Below, piece after piece: positions 45,041-53,340 of a stretch of 64,000 bases of DNA. The position numbers were made by a program, and so were the translations under genes. The first letter of the stretch is position 1; each line of letters opens with the position of its first letter. The notes under the pieces are model-generated. The model had not been told where the DNA came from and did no database searches. It worked only from the letters and a program-made list of their open reading frames with translations. The DNA is from Chloroflexi bacterium OLB13 (lineage in GTDB: Bacteria > Chloroflexota > Anaerolineae > Aggregatilineales > Phototrophicaceae): positions 1 to 64,000 of the forward strand of contig JZRA01000062.1 in NCBI GenBank assembly GCA_001567485.1. The letters run 5' to 3'.

Positions 45041-46392
45041 CGACAACCCTTCTCTCTCCCATCCATACACTGGTCACGATGGACGCGGCGCGCACGGAAA
45101 TCCGAAATGCCGCCGTCTTGATCCGTGACAATGCCGTGGAAGCCGTGGGCGCGCCGGATGACTTCCGCGACGTGCCGGCCGACCGCACCATCCGGCTTGA
45201 TCGGCATGTCGTCACGCCGGGGCTGATCAACACCCATCACCACATGTTCCAGAACCTGACCCGTGTCGTCGCGCAGGATCACGAGCTGTTCGGGTGGCTG
45301 ACGACGCTGTACAAGATTTGGCACGGTTTAACGCCGGAGATGATTCGAATCTCCACACAGACGGCCATCGCCGAGCTGATGCTGTCCGGCTGTACGGCGG
45401 GCAGCGATCATCTGTATCTGTACTTGAACGGCGCGCGCATCGACGACGAGATCGAAGCCGCGCGCGAGATGGGGTTCCGGTTTCATCCCACGCGCGGATC
45501 GATGAGCGTCGGCGAATCGCTTGGCGGGCTGCCCCCCGATTCGCTGTGCGAGCCAGAACCGCACATCCTGCGCGAGACACAGCGCGCCATCGAGGTGTTT
45601 CACGATCCGGGCCGCTTCGCCATGACCCGTGTGGGAATCGCGCCGACCGCGCCGTTCAACGTATCGCAAGACCTCATGCGCGAGGCAGCGGCGATGGCGC
45701 GCGCGTTGGGCGTTCGCTTGCATACGCATCTGGCCGAGAACATCAGCGATATCGACTACAGCCTCGAACACTTCGGCATGCGACCGGGCGAATACGCCGA
45801 AAGCGTCGGCTGGGTCGGCGATGACGTTTGGCATGCGCACTGCGTCCAGCTCGACTCCGCCGAGATCGACCTATTCGCCCGAACCGGAACCGGCGTCGCT
45901 CACTGTCCGTGCTCGAATGCTCGCCTCGCGTCAGGCATCGCCCCCATCGCGCAGATGTTGACGAAGGGCGTTCGCGTGGGACTGGGTGTGGATGGATCGG
46001 CGTCAAACGACAGCGGACATCTGCTCACTGAGGCGCGGCAGGCCCTACTCATGCAGCGCGCCGTGTCAGCGAACCCCGCCGCGATGACCGCGCGCACCGC
46101 GCTCGAACTCGCGACGCTCGGTGGCGCGTCGGTGCTGGGCCGTGACGACATCGGCGCGCTCGTCCCCGGCATGGCCGCCGACCTCGCCGCGTTCCGCATC
46201 GACACAGTTTCGATGGCCGGTACATCGCTCGATCCCGTCGCCGCGTTGATTCTCTCCGGGCCTCATCGCGCCGACGTGGTGATGATTAACGGGCGCGTCG
46301 TCGTCGCAGACGGCCAGCTTGTGCCGGTGGATTTGCCCGTGCTGTTGGAGCGTCACGCGAAAGCGTCGGCGGAACTGCTGAAGAACGCCTAG
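45037..46392 (+). CDS. 8-oxoguanine deaminase (amidohydrolase family)
   Basis: A protein of 451 residues of the TrzN/ATZ-like amidohydrolases. It has metal-binding INTHHHMFQNLTR, HTHLAEN, HAHCVQL and GLGVDGSASNDSGHLLTEARQALLMQR. This last segment is the pattern seen in 8-oxoguanine deaminases, which turn 8-oxoguanine into urate and ammonia. Other aminohydrolases of the same group (guanine, atrazine-type) are alternatives. It overlaps folD by four bases and converges on molybdenum hydroxylase genes, which fits a purine-breakdown role. Confidence 0.82.
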   Translation: MTTTLLSPIHTLVTMDAARTEIRNAAVLIRDNAVEAVGAPDDFRDVPADRTIRLDRHVVTPGLINTHHHMFQNLTRVVAQDHELFGWLTTLYKIWHGLTPEMIRISTQTAIAELMLSGCTAGSDHLYLYLNGARIDDEIEAAREMGFRFHPTRGSMSVGESLGGLPPDSLCEPEPHILRETQRAIEVFHDPGRFAMTRVGIAPTAPFNVSQDLMREAAAMARALGVRLHTHLAENISDIDYSLEHFGMRPGEYAESVGWVGDDVWHAHCVQLDSAEIDLFARTGTGVAHCPCSNARLASGIAPIAQMLTKGVRVGLGVDGSASNDSGHLLTEARQALLMQRAVSANPAAMTARTALELATLGGASVLGRDDIGALVPGMAADLAAFRIDTVSMAGTSLDPVAALILSGPHRADVVMINGRVVVADGQLVPVDLPVLLERHAKASAELLKNA

Positions 46393-46398
46393 CGTTCG

Positions 46399-47756
46399 TC
46401 AGTGACGGCGTTCCCCACGGTCGATGCCTCGATCACGGTCGTAATCCTGCGGCGTGTCGATGTCGCGCAGGATGCTGTCGTTGTCGATCTCGACGTAATG
46501 AATATGGTCGCTGAACCGGTCGAAGAACACACGCGGCGTTAGGCCCGGCTCAAGCCTGAGGATCTCGTTCCAGTACCGGCGTCCAATCAGAACCGGATGC
46601 CCGCGCGCATCGTGTGGCTTGGCACGATCAACTCGTGCTGGGCCTCGGCGTGTGCGAGCACAATCCGGTTGACGACGCGGGTCTGCAGCGCGGGCTGATC
46701 GCCCAACACCATCAGGGTCGCCGCGGTATGCGCGGGCATTGCGGAGAGGCCGGCCTTCAGGGATGACAGCATCTCGCCCGTCTTGTAGGCGCGGTTGTTG
46801 ACGACCGTCACATCCCACGGCGCGAGAACTGCCTTGATTTCCTTCGCGTCGTGCCCGGTCACGACGACGATCGGGTCGACGCGCGCCTTAATCAGCTGCT
46901 CGATAACGTACTCGATGATGGTGCGATTTTCGCGCCACAGCTTCAAGAGCTTCTGTTCACCCATACGGGTCGACATCCCGGCCGCCAACACGACCGCGCC
47001 CACGGGCCGTTGAACCTCGCGCACCGGCTCATGTCCGCGCACCTCGCCAAGCGCGACGGCGTGCAGCGTACTGTGTCGCAGGGCGATCTTCGCTGCGATG
47101 CGCGCCCGCACACGGTTGTACGGAGTCATGGGTGTCTGGTTGAAGAACGCGACGGTGCGCACGTCACGCGGCACACCGGCCATGCCGAGCTGATCGTCGC
47201 GGATCACCTGTGCGATCCACGAAGGCCGGATCGCGCCGTTCAGTGGAAATCCGCAGCGGTCGATCATGGCCTGCGCGTTATAGACGTTTTCGTCGTTGAG
47301 CGCCTGCCCCACGGCTGCGAACGACGCGACCGGAATCGCCAACGTCGTCGCCTTAGGAATCTGCGGCTCGCCGCGGGATGGGGCTTTCAACGGCTTTCCC
47401 GCTGCATAGTCAGCCTCGACCAGCATCACATCCGAGTCGATTCGATCCAGCAGCGCATCAATCAGGGACGGCGCAACGGCCATCGCCCGCCCACGGACGA
47501 TGTCACCATGCAGGACGACGAAGCGCGCCTCGCTCAGTGTTTGGGAGATTACCGCTGGCTCGGTGTTCGCATGGAGCGCCGCAGGGAACAGAGAGAGCTG
47601 CTCCTCTGGAACCGGAACTGTAGCAGCGGCGAGCACGCGCCATCCGGTCTCGGCGAGTTCATAGCCGATACCGACCAGCAGCGACGTCTTGCCACCCGCG
47701 CCGATCAGCGAGACGACGGCGCCCTTTTCAATGCCAAACGCATCGGTGAATTTCAT
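46399..47756 (-). pseudogene. YqeC-MocA fusion (Mo-hydroxylase accessory ATPase plus Mo-cofactor cytidylyltransferase-like), frameshifted near the end
   Basis: The frame from 47756 has a YqeC-like domain (about 1-235) with VSLIGAGGKTSLLVGIGYEL, a P-loop-like site, then a NTP_transf_3 domain from about 248 with GAVVLAAGMSTRMGEQKLLK, VVVTGHD and LMVLGDQPAL. The homology reaches PSHTMRAG and then continues in another frame (HPVLIGRRYWNEILRL...DIDTPQDY) to 46399. One G appears to be missing in the run near 46600-46602. YqeC is linked to selenium-dependent Mo hydroxylases; MocA-type enzymes add CMP to molybdopterin. The intact product would be about 452 residues. Confidence 0.75.
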
Positions 47757-47804
47757 GGCCCGAGTCGAGTCGATAGACCGCGCATGCGTTGCAATCCGAT
47801 CATG

Positions 47805-50030
47805 CTATGGAATCGCGCCAACCCCCGCCTTCCGCAGCGCCGCGACCACGCGTTCCGGCGTCATCGGAATCGCGTCGATCCACACGCCGGTGGCGTCATG
47901 CACCGCCGCTACGAGCGCCGGCGCCAACGGCAGCAGCGGCATTTCCGCCATACCCCGCGCACCCCACGGCCCAATCGGGTCGGGGTACTCCAGCACGACC
48001 GACTTCACCTCATGCGGGACGTCTTTGATCGTCGGAATCAAGTACGTCGAGAGATACGGATTCAGGATTTTCCCCTCACGGGTGACGAGGTTTTCCATCA
48101 CCGCATATCCCTGCGCCTGAACCACAGCGCCCTCCACCTGCCCAACGACGAGCTGCGGATTGATGGCGCGTCCAACGTCATTGGCGCTGACGACCCGGAT
48201 GATCTCGATGTGCCCGGTCTCGATGTCGACCTCGACCTCAACGGCCTGCGCCGTGTAGCCATACGCGAAGTTCGGCTCGGATTTGCCTGTTCGGGGATCG
48301 AACATCGACGTCCGGGGGGGCCGGTATTCGTACACGCCGATGGCCGGCCGTTCTTCACTTTTCCACGCGGTCAGCGCCTTCTCCGCCGCCCCGCGAATGG
48401 CGTTGCCCGCCATGAATGTCAAGCGAGATGCCGATGCGCTCCCGGACGAACCGACGCTCGCCGAATCAGACGGGATCAACTCGACGCGCTCAATCGGCAC
48501 ACCGACGGCTTCAGCCGCCATCTGCACGAATACCGTGTGCGCGCCCTGCCCGACATCCGCGCCGTTCGCCCGCACGACTACACGGTCGATTTTCGATTTG
48601 CCATACAGTTCAATCGCCGCCCACGAGTGCTCTGGAAAGCCGAACGAATAACCAACGTTCTTGTAGCCGCCGGCAAACCCGATACCCCGCTTGCGCCACG
48701 ACTCTACGGGCTGCTCGACACTGCGCCGGCGCCATTCACCATCGTGTGTCCAGTAACTCTCAAGCGCGCACTGTTCGATGACCTGCGGCATGCTGACCCC
48801 GGGCGGCAGCGGCGTTTGCACCGACGTTACGCTGCCTTCCCGTATGGTGTTAATCATGCGGATGTGAACCGGATCCATTCCGAGCGCGTCGGCCAGCTTG
48901 TTCATCTGGATTTCAGCGGCGAACAACGCCTGCGGCCCGCCGAACCCGCGGAATGCCCCGGTCGGTATATTGTTGGTGTAGACCGCATACGTGTCGACGT
49001 GTACGTTCGGGCACTCATACGGCCCGCTGATGAGCAGGCACGCGTTAGCGACGACCTTGGTTGACGTGTACGCATAGGCGCCGGCGTCCGCTAGCACTTC
49101 GGCTTCCACGGCGACCAGCTTCCCCTCGCGGGTAGCGCCCCACCGCGTCCGTATCGAGAACGGGTGCCGCTTGTGGTGGAAACGAATCGACTCCTCGCGC
49201 GACCATTGAATCTTGACCGGACGCCTCAATCGCTGCGCCGCCAGCGCCAGTACGATCTGTACCGACATATCCTCGCGGCCGCCGAATGCGCCCCCGATAG
49301 CCGGATAGATCACGCGCACCGACTCCTCTGGCACATCCAGCGCGTGGCTGATCTGCCAGACATCTTCGTGCGCCCACTGGCCCGCGACCACGACCGTAAT
49401 CCGGTCTTCGTCATCAATGTATGAAAGCCCGGCTTCAGGCTGAAGATAGGCGTGTTCCTGATAGCCGGTTTCGTAAACCCCTTCAACGACGACATCCGCC
49501 GCATCCCAACCAGCCTGCTGCGTGCCTTTCCGGATGCGGAAGTGACACAGGACGTTGTTGTCGCTGCCGACGTGAAGCTGCGGTTGTCCGGGTTCCATCG
49601 CCGTTCGGAAGTCGAACACGGTCGGAAGCGGTTCATAGACGATCTCGATCGCCGCGAGGGCCGCTGCTGCCTGTGCCTCGCTGTCCGCCACCGCGACCGC
49701 AACGCAGTCCATTGTCGTCCGAACGATGTCTGCGCCTTCAATACTGCTCCCCGGCCCGCACAACACCGGCTGATCCTTGATGACCAGACCATACTCGTTC
49801 TTCGGCACATCTCGCGCCGTGAAGATCGCGTGGACACCCGGCATCGTTTGAGCGCGGGACGTGTCTATCGAAACGACACGGGCGTGCGCGTGGTCGCTGA
49901 AGCGAAGCTTCATCCACAACTGCCCCGGAACCGTGATGTCACCGGGATACGGAGTTTCTCCAGTGACCTTGCCATACGCGTCGATCCGGCCGACCGAACG
50001 GCCCACGTGTTTGAGCATCGATTCAGTCAT
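47805..50030 (-). CDS. Molybdenum hydroxylase large subunit (xanthine dehydrogenase family)
   Basis: A protein of 741 residues. It has the XDH/CO-dehydrogenase pattern GRIDAYGKVTGETPYPGDI, IGGAFGGREDMSVQ, GAFRGFGGPQALFAAE and, near the end, GARGMAEMPLLPLAPAL, where the Glu aligns with the catalytic base of xanthine dehydrogenase. The Mo cofactor binds here and oxidises a purine or similar substrate by hydroxylation. The FAD/2Fe-2S subunit gene lies upstream with one small membrane-protein gene between. Specificity cannot be read from sequence alone. Confidence 0.88.
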   Translation of the reverse strand: MTESMLKHVGRSVGRIDAYGKVTGETPYPGDITVPGQLWMKLRFSDHAHARVVSIDTSRAQTMPGVHAIFTARDVPKNEYGLVIKDQPVLCGPGSSIEGADIVRTTMDCVAVAVADSEAQAAAALAAIEIVYEPLPTVFDFRTAMEPGQPQLHVGSDNNVLCHFRIRKGTQQAGWDAADVVVEGVYETGYQEHAYLQPEAGLSYIDDEDRITVVVAGQWAHEDVWQISHALDVPEESVRVIYPAIGGAFGGREDMSVQIVLALAAQRLRRPVKIQWSREESIRFHHKRHPFSIRTRWGATREGKLVAVEAEVLADAGAYAYTSTKVVANACLLISGPYECPNVHVDTYAVYTNNIPTGAFRGFGGPQALFAAEIQMNKLADALGMDPVHIRMINTIREGSVTSVQTPLPPGVSMPQVIEQCALESYWTHDGEWRRRSVEQPVESWRKRGIGFAGGYKNVGYSFGFPEHSWAAIELYGKSKIDRVVVRANGADVGQGAHTVFVQMAAEAVGVPIERVELIPSDSASVGSSGSASASRLTFMAGNAIRGAAEKALTAWKSEERPAIGVYEYRPPRTSMFDPRTGKSEPNFAYGYTAQAVEVEVDIETGHIEIIRVVSANDVGRAINPQLVVGQVEGAVVQAQGYAVMENLVTREGKILNPYLSTYLIPTIKDVPHEVKSVVLEYPDPIGPWGARGMAEMPLLPLAPALVAAVHDATGVWIDAIPMTPERVVAALRKAGVGAIP

Positions 50031-50036
50031 AACCGG

Positions 50037-50426
50037 TTACTTGCCTTCCCGGCGCGCTTTGGCGATCTGCTTGCGAACCTGCTGCTGCCGCGCCTTCTTC
50101 GCCGCCGCGGTGACTTGGATCTCGCGCTTATCCCGCTTCATCTCGCGGTCACTGAACTTTTCTTTGGTCTTGGGCACCATCATCGCGAACAGCACGGACA
50201 TAACCATCATGCAGATGAAGAACAGCGCCACCCCGACGATCGTCCGCCACAAGGACGGATCGACCTGCCCCACGAATTGCTGCGTGTTCTCGGCCAGTGG
50301 CGCGCTGAGGATATACGCGACCGCAGCGAACACAATCGTAAGAATCAGGCCGGTAATGCCCAGCCATGCGCGGCCGCGCCGTAACTGTGACTCATCTTTC
50401 GCCAATGGATCAGTCTGCTTGAACAT
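50037..50426 (-). CDS. Small membrane protein inside the Mo-hydroxylase operon
   Basis: A protein of 129 residues with two membrane helices (GITGLILTIVFAAVAYIL and TIVGVALFFICMMVMSVLFAMM) and a very basic C-terminal tail (KRDKREIQVTAAAKKARQQQVRKQIAKARR). It begins 17 bases inside the end of the FAD/2Fe-2S subunit gene and ends six bases before the Mo subunit gene. It may tether the enzyme to the membrane, which is inference from position only. Confidence 0.65.
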   Translation of the reverse strand: MFKQTDPLAKDESQLRRGRAWLGITGLILTIVFAAVAYILSAPLAENTQQFVGQVDPSLWRTIVGVALFFICMMVMSVLFAMMVPKTKEKFSDREMKRDKREIQVTAAAKKARQQQVRKQIAKARREGK

Positions 50427-51846
50427 CGGTCGCCTCCGTCACCCCATGACTCAGCGATGCGGACTGCATCGCGCTGATGATCTTATAATATCCGGTACAG
50501 CGGCACAGGTTGCCACTGAATGCCTGTTCAATTTGGTCGCGGGTAGGCTGTGGATGTTCGTCCAGCAAAGCCGCTCCGGCAACGAGGAATCCCGGCGTGC
50601 AGTACCCGCACTGCACCGCCCCATGTTCGATAAAACTCGCCTGAACCGGATGCAGTTCGCTGCCATCTTTCAAGCCCTCGACCGTCGTGACACGCGCGCC
50701 GTGAGCACGCACCGCCGGAACCATGCACGCCATTACCGCCATGCCGTCCAGCATTACGGTGCACGCGCCGCACTCTCCTTCGGCGCAGCCTTCTTTCGTA
50801 CCGGGGAGGTCGGCGACGTCCCGTAGAAAGTCGAGCAGGGTGCTGTCATGTCCGCTGTCGAACCGCCGTGCCAGTCCGTTGATCTCGACCTCGATTGGAT
50901 CACCATCGGCCAACATGCTCGCGTGTTCAATGACCGGATGTTGAGCCTGCCCCCGCAGCATCGCAGCGTCGGCGGGCGGGGCCGCGCTCGTATCATGTGC
51001 CAGCGTGCGCAGCGCGCGATGCACTAACACGCCGATCATCTCGCGCCGATAAGCCGCCGTACTGCGCACGTCGTCAATCGGGGATGGCGCTGCGGCGGCG
51101 GCCCGCGCAGCGCGCGACATCACCTCCGGCGTTAGCGGATGTCCGATCAACTGGAGTTCGGCGTCCGGCACGCGGATAATCACCGGCGCGACGCTCCCAA
51201 GGGTGACCACCGCATTGGTCACGACCGAGCCGGCATCCAGCGTCAGCAGCACCGTGCAGTTCACCACCGAGATCGCCTGTGCGCGGCGCAGACCCAGTTT
51301 GAGGAAGATCCCGCGCTGGTTCACGGTCATCTTGGGGATGCGAATGCTGACGAGCAGTTCATCCGGCTCCATCACGGTCTTGCGCAGTCCGGTGTAGAAC
51401 TCGGCGAGGCGGACGCTGCGCGTGCCACGCGCCGAGCGCAGATCGACCGATGCGCCCAACGCCATTAGTGGTGAAATCGTGTCATTGGCCGGCGATGCGG
51501 TGATGATGTTGCCGGCGACGGTCGCCCGGTTGCGGATCTGCGGCGCGCCAACCTCCCAACTCGCCTGCGCGAGGGGCAGCGCAAAGCGCCGGATCATGTC
51601 GCTTGCGACGATGTCGTTATGCGTCACCATCGCGCCGACAATCAGCGAGTCGTCCGTCTCCGTGATTCCTGCAAGTTCCGCCACGCGCGACACGTCGATG
51701 AGTGCCTCAAGGTGCGGGCGCACCCCGCGTTCAAGCTCGATCAGCAGGTCTGTCGCGCCGGCGACGACACGAGCCTGCGCCCCATATTTTGCCAGCAGTT
51801 CCACCGCTTCGTCAGCGGAGGCGACGTTGTGATACGCTTTCCACAT
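50410..51846 (-). CDS. Molybdenum hydroxylase FAD subunit fused to 2Fe-2S subunit
   Basis: A protein of 478 residues. Residues about 1-285 are a CoxM/XdhB FAD domain: VVAGATDLLIELERG, GAPQIRNRATVAGNIITASPANDT. Residues about 320-470 are a CoxS/XdhC-type 2Fe-2S domain with GCAEGECGACTV, then C, and QCGYCTPGFL...NLCRCTGY for the second cluster. In most operons these are separate genes, and in eukaryotic XDH the order is 2Fe-2S then FAD. Here the order is FAD then 2Fe-2S. It passes electrons from the Mo subunit to an acceptor. Confidence 0.9.
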   Translation of the reverse strand: MWKAYHNVASADEAVELLAKYGAQARVVAGATDLLIELERGVRPHLEALIDVSRVAELAGITETDDSLIVGAMVTHNDIVASDMIRRFALPLAQASWEVGAPQIRNRATVAGNIITASPANDTISPLMALGASVDLRSARGTRSVRLAEFYTGLRKTVMEPDELLVSIRIPKMTVNQRGIFLKLGLRRAQAISVVNCTVLLTLDAGSVVTNAVVTLGSVAPVIIRVPDAELQLIGHPLTPEVMSRAARAAAAAPSPIDDVRSTAAYRREMIGVLVHRALRTLAHDTSAAPPADAAMLRGQAQHPVIEHASMLADGDPIEVEINGLARRFDSGHDSTLLDFLRDVADLPGTKEGCAEGECGACTVMLDGMAVMACMVPAVRAHGARVTTVEGLKDGSELHPVQASFIEHGAVQCGYCTPGFLVAGAALLDEHPQPTRDQIEQAFSGNLCRCTGYYKIISAMQSASLSHGVTEATDVQAD

Positions 51847-51860
51847 AATCCGCCCTCAGG

Positions 51861-52490
51861 TTAGTGCGCTTCAATTCGAGTTACGGGTTCAATATCCAAC
51901 ACGGTATACGGGTTGATGTTCACGATATGGGTATGTTCGTAATCGGTTCGTGTCTTAATCCGGTTATCATACGTATGGACGTGCCCATGCACCATATAGC
52001 GCGGACGATACCAGCGCATGAACCATAACAGCGCCCGCATGCCGTGGTGCGGTCTGTCCTCCAAGTCGTGGATGCCTCTCGGCGGAGAGTGGGTCACCAA
52101 CACGTCGACGCCAAATCCCTTGCGGTAGCGGCGTGGGAGCAGCGATGGGCCAAACCGGATGACCATGTTGGCGACCTGCCAATCGTCATACTGGATACTC
52201 CCCTGATTGTAGCGTATCGACCCCTCAATGCCCGCGAAGGTCAGGCCCTCAAACTCTACCACCTTCCGGTGAAGGTCGATACCACCGGGCGGCTCCTGAT
52301 CGTACATCTCGTCATGGTTGCCGCGCACGTAAAACAGTGGCACGCCGAGCACCGACGTGATGAACTCGAGGTACGCCGCGCTCATATCTCCACAGCTGAC
52401 GACAAGCCTGACGTCCGCGTACCGGCGTCTGAGGTTCGCTGCATTTTCTAACTGAGCGACAACTGTGTCGCTGACAAAAAGAATCTTCAC
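51861..52490 (-). CDS. Calcineurin-like metallophosphoesterase
   Basis: A protein of 209 residues from the GTG at 52490 (VKILFVSDTVV). It has metal motifs GD (VSCGDMSAAY), GNHD (VRGNHDEMY), H (VTHSPPRGIHD) and GHVH (MVHGHVHTYD). The first motif is SDTVV; the usual D-x-H is missing its His. The substrate is unknown: family members cleave phosphodiesters or phosphoproteins. It lies between XdhC and the FAD/2Fe-2S subunit genes. Confidence 0.78.
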   Translation of the reverse strand: MKILFVSDTVVAQLENAANLRRRYADVRLVVSCGDMSAAYLEFITSVLGVPLFYVRGNHDEMYDQEPPGGIDLHRKVVEFEGLTFAGIEGSIRYNQGSIQYDDWQVANMVIRFGPSLLPRRYRKGFGVDVLVTHSPPRGIHDLEDRPHHGMRALLWFMRWYRPRYMVHGHVHTYDNRIKTRTDYEHTHIVNINPYTVLDIEPVTRIEAH

Positions 52491-52530
52491 CGTATCGCCG
52501 TTACTTGTACCGCCGAATCGACGGCCGCTA

Positions 52531-53340
52531 TCACGTATCCTGCCACGACATAGGACGCCCCGAACCACCACGTTGAGTCATGATGATCTCCGCAAGGATG
52601 CTCACCGCGATCTCGCGCGGCGACTGCGCCTCGATATCCAGCCCGATCGGCGCACGCAGTCGATTAAGCGACTCCAGCCCGATGCCGGTTCGGGTGAGGG
52701 CTTCGCGGGTCAAGAGAATCCGCCGCTTGCTGCCGATTAACCCGACATACGGGGCCTTTGTCGCCAGCAGCGCAGGAAGCAGTCGCTCGTCCACCGGCAG
52801 TCCGCGCGTCACCGCCGCGACGTACGTATGCTCGTCGATCACGGTTCGCGATACGATGTCCACCGGGTCGCACACGATGTAGCCAGCCAGATCAGGCACG
52901 ACGTGCGGCCCACAATAGTCGCTGCGGTCGTCGGACAGGATCACCTGAAAGCCCGCCCACTTGGCGAGTTCACACAGCGCGCCCCCCACATGTCCCCCGC
53001 CGATCACGAGCAAGCGCGGCGCGGGGCGCACCGGATCAATCACGACCCGCAGCGTGCCGCCGCAAATCCCCGGATCTCCGGCTTCCAAGCTGTTGAGCGT
53101 GTACGTTTTCTCGCGGATTTGTCCGTCTTGCAGCGCCGCGGCCGCCTCTCGAATCGCGTCCGCCTCCATCGCGCCACCACCGATCGTGCCGACCACCGAC
53201 CCATCCTGCCGCACAAGCATCTTCGCTCCGGCCTCGCGAGGCGTTGAGCCTTGCGCCCAAACGACAGTCACCAGCGCGAACGGCTCCGATCCATCAGCCG
53301 CCTTACCCACCGCGGCCAACACCGCGCGTACGTCATCCAT
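52531..53340 (-). CDS. XdhC/CoxI-family molybdenum hydroxylase maturation factor
   Basis: A protein of 269 residues. It has the N-terminal XdhC domain (VVWAQGSTPREAGAKMLVRQDGS, VGTIGGGAMEADAI) and the C-terminal Rossmann domain (LLVIGGGHVGGALCELAKWAGF, LIGSKRRILLT). In Rhodobacter, XdhC binds the Mo cofactor and helps insert its sulfurated form into XDH. It lies upstream of the structural subunits and overlaps the GT-C gene by eight bases. Confidence 0.9.
   Translation of the reverse strand: MDDVRAVLAAVGKAADGSEPFALVTVVWAQGSTPREAGAKMLVRQDGSVVGTIGGGAMEADAIREAAAALQDGQIREKTYTLNSLEAGDPGICGGTLRVVIDPVRPAPRLLVIGGGHVGGALCELAKWAGFQVILSDDRSDYCGPHVVPDLAGYIVCDPVDIVSRTVIDEHTYVAAVTRGLPVDERLLPALLATKAPYVGLIGSKRRILLTREALTRTGIGLESLNRLRAPIGLDIEAQSPREIAVSILAEIIMTQRGGSGRPMSWQDT

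Noticed and set aside
44102..45070. Open frame of 322 codons on the minus strand
   Set aside because: Antisense to folD; composition is that of a GC-rich shadow frame.
46851..49064. Open frame of 737 codons on the plus strand
   Set aside because: It lies antisense to the YqeC-MocA and Mo-subunit genes. Its product is Arg/His-rich with no domain, and it mirrors the codon bias of the real genes.
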